DNA of 64,000 nucleotides. Origin: Ramlibacter sp. Lineage in GTDB: Bacteria; Pseudomonadota; Gammaproteobacteria; Burkholderiales; Burkholderiaceae_C. Under the pieces are notes generated by a model. The model did not search any database and had not been told where the DNA came from. It saw only the letters and a program-made list of their open reading frames with translations. A program made the translations under genes and the position numbers. Each line of letters begins with the position of its first letter. Within the stretch, counting starts at the first letter, position 1. Of this stretch, positions 18,051 through 27,456 are shown one piece after another. The DNA lies in NCBI GenBank assembly GCA_030695945.1, contig JAUYOG010000057.1:156922-220921 (forward strand), given 5' to 3'.

Positions 18051-19757
18051 TCAGGAGCCCGAGCGCAGCGCCGCCCCCGCTGCGGCCCAGACGCGGCCGA
18101 GTTCCGCGCGGTATCTTGTGGCCTCGTCGGTTCGGCCCTGCGCCTGCAACGCGCGAGCGAGGCCGCGCAAGGCCCAACCGCTCCCCGGCCGCGCCGAGAG
18201 CTCCTCGCGGAAGGTCGATTCGGCCTCCGCCCAGCGGCCGGCCTCCGACTGGATGCGGCCGAGCGCGAGCCGGCTGCCGGCGCCGAGCACGGGGGGCTCG
18301 CGCCGGTCGAGCCGGTCCACCGCGGCGGAAACCTTGGCCTGGTGGGCGAGTGCATCGTCGTAGCGCCGCTGCGCGAGGGCGAGCTCGGCCTGGAGACCTT
18401 CGAGCGCGAAGTCCAGCATCGCCCGCACGCTCCGGTGCCCGCCGGAGTTGCCGTCGTGCGCCTTGCGCGTTTCGCTCGTCACGGCTTGCAGGCGCGCCAG
18501 TGATTGCAGCGCCGCCGGCAACTGCCCGAGGCGCACCTGGGCCACGCCGCGGGCGTATTCGAACATGGCCCCGGCCAGCCCCCTGTCGCCCGCCGGTTGC
18601 GGCTCCGCCAGGACGTCGTCCCAGCGCTCCAGGCGAACCAGCGTGAGCAGCGGCAGGCTGCGGAAGTACTCGGAAAGCACGTCCTTCGACGCACCCGTGC
18701 GTTCCGCCCGCTGGCGCGCGGCGCCCAATGCGACATCGACGCGGCCTTCCATCAGCCCGGAAAACCACAGGAAGTGCAGGTCGTGGCCGCGCCAGTCCTT
18801 CGAGGTGTCGAAACCCTGGGCCTTCAGCGTTTGCGCCAGCGTTACGTCCGCGGCGACGGCGAGCTGATTGACGCGCGTCGCGTCCGCGTACCGGCCCACG
18901 TGCATGTAGATGTGCGCCGGCATGTGCAGGAGGTGCGGCGATTGCGGCGCCAGCGAGCCCATGCGGTCGGCCGACGCGATCGCGCGCCGGGCCACGGGGG
19001 CCGCGTCCGCGACGTGGATCATGTAGTGGTTCAGGCCGGTGTGGTCCGGATGCCTGGGCAGCAGCTTTTCGATGCGGTCGGCCACCTCGCCGGCGCGCCC
19101 GTTGGGCTTGCCGTCCGCCCGCCACAGATCGTCTTCCGGCGTGGCGATCATCTCGGCTTCCGCGTACAGCGCCAGGATGTCGGGGTCGACCGGCCAGGCG
19201 TCGGCCAGCGCACGCAGCCGCGCCGCATAGGCGACGTCGAGCGGGTGCGCCGGTTCGGGCGCACCGGGCGCGGGCTTGCCGCAGACGTCGCCGGCCAGGG
19301 GCGCCGTCTCGCGCGCCGTGCTCGAATGCGCATAGCGCACCGCCAGCGCCTCGATCAGCGCGCGCTCCCGCGCCGTCGCGCCGCCCTGATGGCGCAGCGC
19401 GTAGTCCACGTAGCGCAGGGGCTCGGTGAAATCGCCGCGGCCCGGTGCGTTGATGTTGGGGCCGAGCTGCCAGGCCACGCCCCAGGCGCACATCGCGCAC
19501 CGGGGGTCCAGTGCCAGCGCGGCCTTGAACATGCGCACCGCCTCGACCTCGTTGAAGGCATACGCCTGCAGCATGGCCGCACGGAAGGTGTCGCGCGCCG
19601 CGGGCACACTCGTCGTCACGGGGGTGTCGAGCCGGCCGTAGCCCTCCAGCACCGGCGCCCTCGCGTTGCGGTCGGGCGTGAAGGCATGCAGGGCGCAGGA
19701 GGCCAGGAAGGCCGCGCCGGCGATGGCCGCTGCGATTCGACGGGTACCGCGGGTCAT
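18051..19757 (-). CDS. Tetratricopeptide-repeat lipoprotein, function unknown
   Basis: A 568 aa protein with an N-terminal export signal ending in LASCA, a lipobox with Cys at about residue 21, so it is probably a lipoprotein. The mature part is Ala-rich and helical, with TPR-like repeats: one near residues 75-100 (YAFNEVEAVRMFKAALALDP) and others near 430-545. The middle section contains LNHYMIHVADAA and SPHLLHMPAHIYMHVGRYAD; this His-rich conserved core is typical of a family of large uncharacterised TPR proteins. The ATG has an excellent GAGGAGGTGAG ribosome site. It lies alone, next to a tRNA pair. A binding or scaffold role is inferred only from the repeats. Confidence 0.75.
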   Translation of the reverse strand: MTRGTRRIAAAIAGAAFLASCALHAFTPDRNARAPVLEGYGRLDTPVTTSVPAARDTFRAAMLQAYAFNEVEAVRMFKAALALDPRCAMCAWGVAWQLGPNINAPGRGDFTEPLRYVDYALRHQGGATARERALIEALAVRYAHSSTARETAPLAGDVCGKPAPGAPEPAHPLDVAYAARLRALADAWPVDPDILALYAEAEMIATPEDDLWRADGKPNGRAGEVADRIEKLLPRHPDHTGLNHYMIHVADAAPVARRAIASADRMGSLAPQSPHLLHMPAHIYMHVGRYADATRVNQLAVAADVTLAQTLKAQGFDTSKDWRGHDLHFLWFSGLMEGRVDVALGAARQRAERTGASKDVLSEYFRSLPLLTLVRLERWDDVLAEPQPAGDRGLAGAMFEYARGVAQVRLGQLPAALQSLARLQAVTSETRKAHDGNSGGHRSVRAMLDFALEGLQAELALAQRRYDDALAHQAKVSAAVDRLDRREPPVLGAGSRLALGRIQSEAGRWAEAESTFREELSARPGSGWALRGLARALQAQGRTDEATRYRAELGRVWAAAGAALRSGS

Positions 19758-19790
19758 GGACTCACCTCCTCGATGTGAAGACGCCGCCGG

Positions 19791-19844
19791 TGGCGGAGAG
19801 TGTGAGATTCGAACTCACGGACGTCTTGCGACGTCGCCGGTTTT
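19791..19844 (-). pseudogene. Truncated tRNA-Ser (3' half only)
   Basis: On the minus strand this segment reads as the 3' half of a serine tRNA. It has the 3' side of the anticodon arm (AAAACCGGC), a long variable arm GACGTCGCAAGACGTC, an intact T-arm GTGAGTTCGAATCTCAC, the acceptor strand ACTCTCC, a discriminator G and CCA. The matching 5' half (expected to begin GGAGAGT) is not found upstream. The T-arm and the AAAACCGGC edge match the intact tRNA-Ser about 70 bp away, which suggests a recombination or integration scar. Confidence 0.7.
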
Positions 19845-19912
19845 GGTAAGCACATCACATCGCTGCGCGATATGAGTGCTTCCCCAACGCCAAGGCGTTG
19901 ACCAAGACCTAT

Positions 19913-20000
19913 TGGCGGAAGCGGTGAGATTCGAACTCACGAACGGTTGCCCGTTGCCGGTTTTCAAGACCGGTGCAATCGACCACTCTGCCACGCTTCC
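19913..20000 (-). tRNA. tRNA-Ser(UGA)
   Basis: An 88-nt serine tRNA on the minus strand. The acceptor stem pairs GGAAGCG with CGCTTCC, followed by G and encoded CCA. The D-arm begins TGGCAGAGTGGTCG. The anticodon arm ACCGGTCTTGAAAACCGGC carries anticodon TGA in loop CTTGAAA. The long class II variable arm and the T-arm GTGAGTTCGAATCTCAC complete the fold. Confidence 0.96.
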
Positions 20001-20050
20001 CGATGAGGGGCAGATTTTACGCCGTCAGTCCGGTTTGCGTGTTCGGCGTC

Positions 20051-20698
20051 TCAGGCCGCTTCCAGCAGGCCCCGCTTTTCGATGAACGCGACCACCTCGG
20101 CCACGCCGGAGCGGGTCTTGAGGTTGGTCATGACGTAGGGGCGGTCCTTTCGCATCCTTTTCGTGTCCGCCTCCATCACGCCCAGGTCGGCGCCGACGTA
20201 CGGCGCGAGATCTGTCTTGTTGATCACGAACAGGTCGCTCTTGGTAATGCCCGGGCCGCCCTTGCGCGGGATCTTCTCGCCGGCGGCGACGTCGATCACG
20301 TAGATCGTCAGGTCCGACAGCTCGGGGCTGAAGGTGGCGGCCAGGTTGTCGCCGCCGCTCTCCACGAACACGATGTCGGCCTGCGGGAAGTCCACCAGCA
20401 TCCGGTCGATGGCCTCGAGGTTGATCGACGCATCCTCCCGGATGGCCGTGTGCGGGCACCCGCCCGTTTCCACGCCCATGATCCGCTCGGCCGGCAGCGC
20501 GCCGCTGACCGTGAGCAGCCGCTGGTCTTCCTTGGTGTAGATGTCGTTCGTGATCGCGACCAGGTCCCACTTGTCGCGCATCGCCTTGCACAGCATCTCG
20601 AGCAGGGTCGTCTTGCCCGAGCCCACGGGCCCGCCGATGCCCACGCGCAGCGGCGGCAGCTTCTTGGTGCGGTTGGCGATGTGGTGCAAGGGAGTCAT
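20051..20698 (-). CDS. ureG: Urease accessory GTPase UreG
   Basis: A 215 aa SIMIBI-class GTPase that powers delivery of nickel into the urease active site together with UreD/UreF and receives metal from UreE. The P-loop is [30 protein letters not shown] contains the CPH metal-binding motif. [19 protein letters not shown] and [17 protein letters not shown] (NKxD guanine specificity) are classic. It overlaps the ureF stop by 4 bp and is the last gene of the ureABCEFG operon, 50 bp before the tRNA-Ser. The short stem-free gap leaves no clear terminator. Confidence 0.98.
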   Translation of the reverse strand: MTPLHHIANRTKKLPPLRVGIGGPVGSGKTTLLEMLCKAMRDKWDLVAITNDIYTKEDQRLLTVSGALPAERIMGVETGGCPHTAIREDASINLEAIDRMLVDFPQADIVFVESGGDNLAATFSPELSDLTIYVIDVAAGEKIPRKGGPGITKSDLFVINKTDLAPYVGADLGVMEADTKRMRKDRPYVMTNLKTRSGVAEVVAFIEKRGLLEAA

Positions 20699-21372
20699 GA
20701 TCTGAAAATCCTCGAGTACTGGGTTTCGTGCTGCGCCGACAGGATGGCCAGCATGGGGGAAAAGGCCTGCCGTTCATCCTCGCGCAAGGCCAGCGCCTTG
20801 TCCACGGCGGCTGGGATTTCCGCGGCCAGGCGCAACAGGATGCGTTGCCCGGCGCTCTGGCCCAGCGGCACGGACTTGATGGCTGCCTGCGCCATGTTCT
20901 CGGCCCAGCCGAAAGTGAACGAGAGCAGGCAATCGCGCACCGGCGCGCTGCTGGCGGAAGCCGCGAGGGCGAACGCAACGGGGTAGGTGAGCAGTCGGGG
21001 TGCACGCGCCGCCACCTCCGGCTGCACGGACTTGAGCCATTCCACGAGCGAGCGGCCCATCTGCACCGCCTGCTGCCGCATCTCGGAGGTCTCGCGCGTG
21101 CGCAGCACCCAGTCGTCGAGCAACGCGACGCGCGGGAAATCCTCCGCCCGCCAGGCTGCAATGGCCTCGCCCATGACCGCCAGGTCGGCGCGCGCGAGGC
21201 ACAGGTGCAACTGGTCGGCCAGCCACGCGGCCGCGGTGGCTTCGCCCGTGACGCGCTCGCAGTCGACCGCAGCCTCCAGCCCTTCCGAATAGGAGAACCC
21301 GCCTACCGGCAGTGCCGGCGAGGCGAGCCAGATCAGCTGCAGCAGCGCGGCGTCAGTGGTCGTGGTGGCCAT
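20695..21372 (-). CDS. ureF: Urease accessory protein UreF
   Basis: A 225 aa all-helical urease maturation factor that bridges UreD and UreG and gates nickel insertion. The family signature is visible at the N terminus as [20 protein letters not shown], followed by a helical body with WLKSVQPEV and [21 protein letters not shown] chose the ATG at 21372 ([11 protein letters not shown]); upstream in-frame ATGs would extend into the His-rich end of ureE. With this start ureE and ureF overlap by 20 bp, so the two are probably translationally coupled. Confidence 0.95.
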   Translation of the reverse strand: MATTTTDAALLQLIWLASPALPVGGFSYSEGLEAAVDCERVTGEATAAAWLADQLHLCLARADLAVMGEAIAAWRAEDFPRVALLDDWVLRTRETSEMRQQAVQMGRSLVEWLKSVQPEVAARAPRLLTYPVAFALAASASSAPVRDCLLSFTFGWAENMAQAAIKSVPLGQSAGQRILLRLAAEIPAAVDKALALREDERQAFSPMLAILSAQHETQYSRIFRS

Positions 21373-21868
21373 GCCCGTGGTCCTCGCTGCCATGGGCATG
21401 CGAGTGCCCGCCATGGGAGCTGTAGGCGCCGCCTTCGGGCTCGAACGCCGCCAGCCCCTCTTTCACGATCAGGTGCATGGCGCGCAGCATGTCCGCCAGC
21501 ACATGGTCGGGCTCGATCTTGAGGTGGTCCGGCTTCAGCTCGATCGGCACGTGGCGGTTGCCCAGGTGGTAGGCGGCGCGCGTCAGGTCGAAAGGCGTGC
21601 CGTGCTGCTGGCAATGCGTGATCACCAGCACCGGCTGCGGCGCCGCGATCACCTGCACCAGAGAGCCGTCCTCGGCCACCAGCACGTCGCCGCCGCGCAC
21701 GACGGTTCCACGCGGCAGGAACACGCCCAGGTGACGCCCCCGCGAATCCGTGCAATCGAAGCGGCTCTTCTGGCGGACGTCCCAATCGAGTTCGACCGTG
21801 GCGGCCCGCTTGACGAGGGCCGGCGCCAGGCCGTGGCCGCCGACCAGGAGTTTGGACACTTGCAGCAT
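21353..21868 (-). CDS. ureE: Urease accessory nickel metallochaperone UreE
   Basis: A 171 aa metallochaperone that stores nickel and hands it to UreG/urease. The N-terminal peptide-binding domain includes [19 protein letters not shown]. The central metal-binding domain has [12 protein letters not shown] and [15 protein letters not shown] sequence (seen as [16 protein letters not shown]). The C terminus ends in a His-rich tail with nine His in about the last 22 residues, a common extension for binding extra nickel. It directly abuts the ureC stop and overlaps ureF. Confidence 0.96.
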   Translation of the reverse strand: MLQVSKLLVGGHGLAPALVKRAATVELDWDVRQKSRFDCTDSRGRHLGVFLPRGTVVRGGDVLVAEDGSLVQVIAAPQPVLVITHCQQHGTPFDLTRAAYHLGNRHVPIELKPDHLKIEPDHVLADMLRAMHLIVKEGLAAFEPEGGAYSSHGGHSHAHGSEDHGHGHHDH

Positions 21869-23611
21869 CTAGAAGAGGAAATACCGCTGCGCCATCGGCA
21901 GCACCGTCGCGGCCTCGCAGGTCAGCAGCTGGCCGTCGGCGCGCACGGCGTAGGTTTGCGGATCGATCTCCATCTTCGGCAGGTACCCGTTGTGGATGAG
22001 GTCGCCCTTGCGCACGTTGCGGATGTTCTTCACGGCACTCAGGTTCTTCGCCAGGCCGAAAGCGTCCTTGATGCCCGCGGCCAGGCCGGCCTGCGAGACG
22101 AAGGTGAGCGAACCCCTGGCGATGGCGCCGCCGAAGCTGCCGAACATCGGACGGTAGTGCACCGGCTGCGGCGTGGGGATCGAGGCGTTCGGGTCGCCCA
22201 TCGCGGCCATCGCGATGAAACCGCCCTTGAGGATCAGCGCCGGCTTGACGCCGAAGAACGCCGGCTTCCACACCACCAGGTCGGCCCACTTGCCGGGTTC
22301 GACGCTGCCCACCTCGTGGCTGATGCCGTGCGCGATGGCGGGGTTGATCGTGTACTTGGCGATGTAGCGTTTGCAGCGAAAGTTGTCATGGCGCTCGGAG
22401 TCTCCCGAACCGGCGCCAGCGCCGGGGCCGGGCAGCTTGCCGCGCTGCATCTTCATCTTGTGCGCAGTCTGCCAGGTGCGCATGACGATCTCGCCGACGC
22501 GGCCCATGGCCTGGCTGTCGGAGCTCATCATGCTGATCGCGCCCAGGTCGTGCAGCACGTCCTCCGCCGCGATGGTTTCCTTGCGGATGCGGCTTTCGGC
22601 GAAAGCGAGATCCTCCGCGATCGACGGGTCCAGGTGATGGCACACCATCAGCATGTCCACGTGCTCGTCCAGCGTGTTGCGCGTGTACGGCATCGTCGGG
22701 TTGGTGGAGGAGGGCAGGAAGTTGGCCTCGCCCACCACGCGCAGGATGTCCGGGGCGTGTCCGCCGCCCGCGCCTTCGGTGTGGAAGGCGCACAGGGCCC
22801 GGCCCTGGGTCGCCGCGATGGTGTTCTCCACGAAGCCGGATTCGTTCAGGGTGTCGCTGTGGATCGCGACCTGGGTGTCGGTTTCATCGGCCACGTCCAG
22901 GCAGTTGCTGATGGCGGCGGGCGTGGTGCCCCAGTCCTCGTGCAGCTTCAGACCGATCGCGCCGGCCTGGATCTGCTCGCGCAAGGCGCCCGGCAGGCTC
23001 GCGTTGCCCTTGCCGAGGAAACCCAGGTTCATGGGGAAGGCCTCGGCGGCCTGCAGCATCCGCTCGATGTTCCACGCGCCCGGCGTGCAGGTGGTGGCGA
23101 AGGTGCCCGTGGCCGGACCGGTGCCGCCGCCCATCATGGTGGTGACGCCGGAAGCCAGCGCTTCTTCGATCTGCTGCGGGCAGATGAAATGGATGTGGCA
23201 GTCGATGCCGCCCGCGGTGACGATGTTGCCTTCGCAGGAGATGATCTCCGTGCCCGGCCCGATGACCATGTCTACGCCGGGCTGCGTGTCCGGGTTGCCG
23301 GCCTTGCCGATGGCGGCGATGCGGCCGTCGCGGATGCCGATGTCGGCCTTCACGATGCCCCAGTGGTCCAGGATAAGCGCGTTGGTCAGCACGCAGTCCA
23401 TCGTGCCTTCGGCGCGCGTGCGCTGCGATTGCGCCATGCCGTCGCGGATCGTCTTGCCGCCGCCGAATTTCACTTCCTCGCCATAGCCGCCGGCTCGCAG
23501 CGTGTAGTCGTCCTCGACCTCGATCACCAGCTCGGTGTCGGCCAGCCGCACGCGGTCGCCCGTCGTCGGGCCGAACATCTCGGCGTAGGCGCGCCGTCCA
23601 ATGGTTGCCAT
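21869..23611 (-). CDS. ureC: Urease catalytic alpha subunit UreC
   Basis: A 580 aa alpha subunit carrying the dinickel centre that hydrolyses urea to ammonia and carbamate. Nickel-ligand and catalytic motifs are intact: [12 protein letters not shown] (HxH), [14 protein letters not shown] with the lysine that is carbamylated, [11 protein letters not shown], the flap MVCHHLDPS with Cys and His, and [14 protein letters not shown] with the Asp ligand. The length is slightly above the common 567-573 residues, partly from a Gly/Ala-rich insert [15 protein letters not shown] near residue 395. Its ATG overlaps the ureB stop (ATGA). Confidence 0.98.
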   Translation of the reverse strand: MATIGRRAYAEMFGPTTGDRVRLADTELVIEVEDDYTLRAGGYGEEVKFGGGKTIRDGMAQSQRTRAEGTMDCVLTNALILDHWGIVKADIGIRDGRIAAIGKAGNPDTQPGVDMVIGPGTEIISCEGNIVTAGGIDCHIHFICPQQIEEALASGVTTMMGGGTGPATGTFATTCTPGAWNIERMLQAAEAFPMNLGFLGKGNASLPGALREQIQAGAIGLKLHEDWGTTPAAISNCLDVADETDTQVAIHSDTLNESGFVENTIAATQGRALCAFHTEGAGGGHAPDILRVVGEANFLPSSTNPTMPYTRNTLDEHVDMLMVCHHLDPSIAEDLAFAESRIRKETIAAEDVLHDLGAISMMSSDSQAMGRVGEIVMRTWQTAHKMKMQRGKLPGPGAGAGSGDSERHDNFRCKRYIAKYTINPAIAHGISHEVGSVEPGKWADLVVWKPAFFGVKPALILKGGFIAMAAMGDPNASIPTPQPVHYRPMFGSFGGAIARGSLTFVSQAGLAAGIKDAFGLAKNLSAVKNIRNVRKGDLIHNGYLPKMEIDPQTYAVRADGQLLTCEAATVLPMAQRYFLF

Positions 23612-23933
23612 CAGAGCTTTCCTTGAACGAGGCCGCGGAAGCCGAAGACCTTGCGATCGCCGCCCAGGTCCACCAGCTCCACCGTGCGTTGCTGGCCCGG
23701 CTCGAAGCGCACGGCCGTGCCCGACGCGATGTTCAGGCGCATGCCTCGCGCCGCGTCGCGGTCGAACTGCAGCGCGCCGTTGGTCTCGGCGAAGTGATAG
23801 TGCGAGCCGACCTGGATCGGCCGGTCGGCGGTGTTGCGCACGACCACGGTCGCCGTGCGCCGTCCGGGGTTCAGCGCGTGGTCGCCCGCTTCGGTGAACA
23901 GTTCGCCGGGGACCAGCGGGGTCAGCGGTCGGT

Positions 23934-23937
<4 letters not shown>
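23611..23937 (-). CDS. ureB: Urease beta subunit UreB
   Basis: A 108 aa structural subunit of the urease heterotrimer. It shows [38 protein letters not shown] (the family signature QVGSHYHF) and a C-terminal [16 protein letters not shown]. Length is typical. The ATG at 23937 gives the expected start and overlaps the ureA stop by 4 bp; the stop overlaps the ureC start, so the three structural subunits are translationally coupled. Confidence 0.97.
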
Positions 23938-24236
<299 letters not shown>

Positions 24237-24263
24237 CGGTTTTTCGTTCCTGGTGTGCCGAAC

Positions 24264-24278
24264 GCAAGTCACGTGCCA
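24264..24278 (-). promoter_or_regulatory. Predicted sigma-54 promoter for ureABCEFG
   Basis: On the minus strand the sequence TGGCACGTGACTTGC matches the RpoN consensus TGGCACG-N4-TTGC exactly, with GG-N10-GC spacing. The expected start point is about 12 bp downstream, leaving a leader of roughly 16-20 nt before ureA. Confidence 0.85.
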
Positions 24279-24290
24279 CCGGAAGTGCGC

Positions 24291-24383
24291 CGCACCGAGG
24301 TGGTGTGGGCGCATTTTGGTGCGTTCGACCCAAGTTGGACAAGGGCGCGCAACGAAAAGGGGCACCGCGACCCTTTTGGTGCG
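24291..24383. promoter_or_regulatory. Candidate NtrC upstream activating sites
   Basis: Between the two divergent sigma-54 promoters are GCAC-N7-GTGT (24292-24306), which resembles NtrC dyads, and two copies of TTTTGGTGCG (24314 and 24374, exactly 60 bp apart). The second copy pairs with an upstream GCACC across 11 bp. These fit enhancer half-sites for a nitrogen activator serving both operons. None is a perfect canonical NtrC dyad. Confidence 0.45.
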
Positions 24384-24403
24384 CATGGCGGACGGCTCGG
24401 CCT

Positions 24404-24418
24404 TGGCACATCCCTTGC
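24404..24418 (+). promoter_or_regulatory. Predicted sigma-54 promoter for urtABCDE
   Basis: TGGCACATCCCTTGC gives TGGCAC-N5-TTGC with GG at 24405-24406 and GC at 24417-24418, the exact GG-N10-GC spacing of RpoN promoters. Transcription would start near 24430, about 41 nt before urtA. Confidence 0.85.
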
Positions 24419-24470
24419 GTAACCGCTCGTGACCCGATGTGGGGTCGTACCTCTCAATTTCGGAGAAGCC

Positions 24471-25736
24471 ATGAATCGCCGCGGAAACCTCAAACTACTC
24501 ACCGCCAGCCTGGCCCTCGGCCTGGGCATGGCATCCACCGCCTTCGCGCAATCCAAGGACACCATCAAGGTCGGCATCCTGCACAGCCTGTCGGGCACCA
24601 TGGCCATTTCCGAAACCGTGTTGAAAGACACGGTGCTGATGGCCATCGACGAGATCAACGCCAAGGGCGGCGTGCTGGGCAAGAAGCTCGAGCCCGTGGT
24701 CGTGGACCCGGCCTCCAACTGGCCGCTGTTCGCCGAGAAGACCAAGCAGCTGCTGACGCAGGACAAGGTCGCCGTGATCTTCGGCTGCTGGACCAGCGTG
24801 TCGCGCAAGTCGGTGCTGCCGGTCGTCGAGGAGCTGAACGGCCTGCTGTTCTACCCCGTGCAGTACGAGGGCGAAGAGCTGTCCAAGAACGTGTTCTACA
24901 CGGGCGCCGCGCCCAACCAGCAAGCCATCCCGGCCGTCGACTACCTGATGAGCAAGGACGGCGGCGCCGCCAAGCGCTGGGTGCTGCTGGGCACCGACTA
25001 CGTCTATCCCCGCACCACCAACAAGATCCTGCGCGCCTACCTCAAGAGCAAGGGCGTGAAGGACACCGACATCGACGAGAAGTACACCCCGTTCGGCCAC
25101 AGCGACTACCAGACCATCGTCGCCGACATCAAGAAGTTCTCGGCCGGCGGCAAGACGGCGGTCGTCTCCACCATCAATGGCGACTCCAACGTGCCGTTCT
25201 ACAAGGAGCTGGGCAACGCCGGCCTGAAGGCCAAGGACGTGCCGGTCGTCGCCTTCTCGGTGGGCGAGGAAGAACTTCGCGGCGTGGATACCAAGCCGCT
25301 GGTGGGCCACCTGGCTGCGTGGAACTACTTCATGTCGATCAAGAACCCGAGCAACGACGAGTTCACCAAGAAGTGGGCCGCCTACGCCAAGGCCAAGAAA
25401 CTGCCCGGCGCCGACAAGCCGCTGACGAACGACCCGATGGAAGCCACCTACATCGGGGTCAACATGTGGAAGCAGGCCGTCGAGAAGGCCAAGACCACGG
25501 ACGTCGACAAGGTGATCGCCGCCATGGCCGGCCAGACCTTCAAGGCGCCGTCGGGCATCGTCTCCAAGATGGACGAGAAGAACCATCACTTGCACAAGTC
25601 GGTGTTCATCGGCGAAGTCAAGGGTGACGGCCAGTTCAACGTGGTCTGGAAGACGCCCGGCCCGGTGAAGGCCAAGCCCTGGTCGCCCTTCATCGAAGGC
25701 AACGACAAGAAGCCGGACGAGCCGGCGAGGAAGTAA
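24471..25736 (+). CDS. urtA: Urea ABC transporter substrate-binding protein UrtA
   Basis: A 421 aa periplasmic binding protein for urea in the high-affinity UrtABCDE (HAAT family) importer. A Sec signal peptide of about 27 residues ends ASTAFAQ. The mature protein begins [20 protein letters not shown], a hallmark of UrtA. Other family segments are [43 protein letters not shown] and [22 protein letters not shown] lies 7 nt before the ATG at 24471. A sigma-54 promoter precedes it and a large inverted repeat separates it from urtB, which would allow the binding protein to be made in excess over the membrane parts. Confidence 0.97.
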   Translation: MNRRGNLKLLTASLALGLGMASTAFAQSKDTIKVGILHSLSGTMAISETVLKDTVLMAIDEINAKGGVLGKKLEPVVVDPASNWPLFAEKTKQLLTQDKVAVIFGCWTSVSRKSVLPVVEELNGLLFYPVQYEGEELSKNVFYTGAAPNQQAIPAVDYLMSKDGGAAKRWVLLGTDYVYPRTTNKILRAYLKSKGVKDTDIDEKYTPFGHSDYQTIVADIKKFSAGGKTAVVSTINGDSNVPFYKELGNAGLKAKDVPVVAFSVGEEELRGVDTKPLVGHLAAWNYFMSIKNPSNDEFTKKWAAYAKAKKLPGADKPLTNDPMEATYIGVNMWKQAVEKAKTTDVDKVIAAMAGQTFKAPSGIVSKMDEKNHHLHKSVFIGEVKGDGQFNVVWKTPGPVKAKPWSPFIEGNDKKPDEPARK

Positions 25737-25741
25737 CTGGC

Positions 25742-25838
25742 TTGCTCCCTCCCCCTCCGGGGGAGGGCAGGGGTGGGGGCACTGCATCACGCGCGCAGCC
25801 CCCATCCCAACCTTCCCCCGGAGGGGGAAGGAGCTTGC
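25742..25838. repeat. Long inverted repeat (family A pair) between urtA and urtB
   Basis: Two arms of about 40 bp face each other: 25742-25780, containing CCCTCCCCCTCCGGGGGAGG, and 25798-25838, its near-complement. Each arm also has its own CCCCTCCGGGGG hairpin. In RNA this would form a very stable stem just after the urtA stop. One arm-like copy occurs after rph (10879-10917). Confidence 0.8.
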
Positions 25839-25881
25839 AGCCTGGGCATGAGCAGTCGTGTCCACCCTACAGGTTCTTTCA

Positions 25882-27456
25882 ATGTTCATCCGCAGTCTTG
25901 TCCTTCTCGTGACGCTTCTCCTTGCCGCCGGTGCCCATGCGTTGACGCCGGCACAGGCGCGAGCCATGGCGGCGGGGGAGACCGACGCGCGCATCGAGGC
26001 CTTGAACCAGGCCGTGGCGGCCGGGGACGACAGGACGGCAGCCTTCATCCAGGCGCTGGTCGACGACGCGGTGAAGGTGGCCGGCGACAAAGTGTTCCTG
26101 GTCAAGGGGGGCACGGGGTTCGACCCCGTCACGGGCGCCGAAAGCCCGCTCCCCGCCGATGCCGAGGACGTGATCAACAATAACCGCATGCGCGGCGAGC
26201 TCGACGCCGCGATGGCCGCGCTGAAGCTGTTCTCGAAGGACGTCGCGTCGCGCCGCGAAGCGATCAAGACGCTTGCGAACGAGAGCGATGAATCCAGGCT
26301 GCCGCTGATCGAGAAGGCCTGGGCGGCCGAGACCGATGCGCAGGTCAAGGAGCAGCTGGGCATGGTGCGCGCGGCCGTGCTCCTGGGCAGCGCCGACAAG
26401 GCCAGGCGCATCGAGGCGGCCCGGCTGCTTTCGCGCAGCGACAACCCCAGCACCAAGACGCTGCTGATGGAGCGCATCAAGGTCGAGGCCGAACCCGATG
26501 TGAAGGCCACCCTGGAGGCTTCGCTGCGCGAAGTCGAGGCGTCGCTCGCCTGGGCCGACAAGCTGGGCGCGGTCTTCTCCGGCATCAGCCTGGGCTCGAT
26601 CCTGTTGCTGGTCGCGCTCGGGCTGGCCATCACCTACGGCCTGATGGGCGTCATCAACATGGCGCACGGAGAGCTGATGATGATCGGCGCCTACGCGACC
26701 TACGTGGTGCAGGGCCTGTTCCAGAAGTACCTGCCGGGCGCCTTCGACTGGTACCTTGTCGCCGCGGTGCCGGTGGCATTCGGCGCGTCCGCGCTGATGG
26801 GTGCCGCGCTGGAGCGCAGCGTGATCCGCTTCCTTTACGGCCGCCCGCTCGAAACGCTGCTGGCCACCTGGGGCATCAGCCTGATGCTGATGCAGCTGGT
26901 GCGCTCGATCTACGGCGCCCAGAACGTGGGCGTCGAAAATCCCAGCTGGATGAGCGGCGGAGTCATCGTGATGGGCCACCTGCAACTGCCGTGGAACCGC
27001 GTCGTCATCATCGGCTTCGCGTTCGCCGTATTGCTGGGCATGGCCTTCCTGATCGGCCGCACGCGCCTGGGCCTGTTCGTGCGCGGCGTCACGCAGAACC
27101 GGCCGATCGCCTCCTGCATGGGTGTGAACACGGCGCGCATCGACACCTACGCGTTCGCGCTCGGTTCCGGCATCGCCGGGCTGGCGGGCTGCGCTTTGAG
27201 CCAGGTCGGCAACGTCGGCCCCGACCTGGGGCAGGGCTACATCGTCGATGCGTTCATGGTGGTCGTGCTGGGGGGCGTGGGTCAACTCGCGGGCACGGTC
27301 TACGCCGCGCTCGGGCTGGGCGTGCTCAACAAGTTCATCGAAGGCTGGGCGGGCGCCGTGCTCGCCAAGATCGCCGTGCTGGTGCTGATCATCGTGTTCA
27401 TCCAGAAGCGGCCTCAGGGAATCTTCGCGGTCAAAGGCCGTACCGCGGAGGCATGA
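25882..27456 (+). CDS. urtB: Urea ABC transporter permease UrtB
   Basis: A 524 aa protein, one of two LivH/LivM-type permeases of the urea importer. It has an N-terminal Sec-like signal (MFIRSLVLLVTLLLAAGAHA), then a periplasmic helical domain of about 200 residues (about 21-225), characteristic of UrtB but absent from ordinary LivH. The membrane domain runs from about 235 to 515, with GLAITYGLMGVINMAHGELM as the branched-chain permease signature and GSGIAGLAGCALSQVGNVGP later. The ATG at 25882 is chosen because it begins the signal peptide; a GTG at 25858 is also open. It overlaps urtC by 4 bp. Confidence 0.95.
   Translation: MFIRSLVLLVTLLLAAGAHALTPAQARAMAAGETDARIEALNQAVAAGDDRTAAFIQALVDDAVKVAGDKVFLVKGGTGFDPVTGAESPLPADAEDVINNNRMRGELDAAMAALKLFSKDVASRREAIKTLANESDESRLPLIEKAWAAETDAQVKEQLGMVRAAVLLGSADKARRIEAARLLSRSDNPSTKTLLMERIKVEAEPDVKATLEASLREVEASLAWADKLGAVFSGISLGSILLLVALGLAITYGLMGVINMAHGELMMIGAYATYVVQGLFQKYLPGAFDWYLVAAVPVAFGASALMGAALERSVIRFLYGRPLETLLATWGISLMLMQLVRSIYGAQNVGVENPSWMSGGVIVMGHLQLPWNRVVIIGFAFAVLLGMAFLIGRTRLGLFVRGVTQNRPIASCMGVNTARIDTYAFALGSGIAGLAGCALSQVGNVGPDLGQGYIVDAFMVVVLGGVGQLAGTVYAALGLGVLNKFIEGWAGAVLAKIAVLVLIIVFIQKRPQGIFAVKGRTAEA

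Noticed and set aside
19876..20085. Plus-strand ORF over the tRNA region
   Set aside because: It overlaps the tRNA-Ser(UGA) and the ureG 3' end; the tRNA fold explains the sequence.
24305..24470. Coding extension of urtA or a leader ORF upstream of it
   Set aside because: The region holds the sigma-54 promoter and activator-like sites, and the signal peptide of UrtA begins cleanly at 24471.
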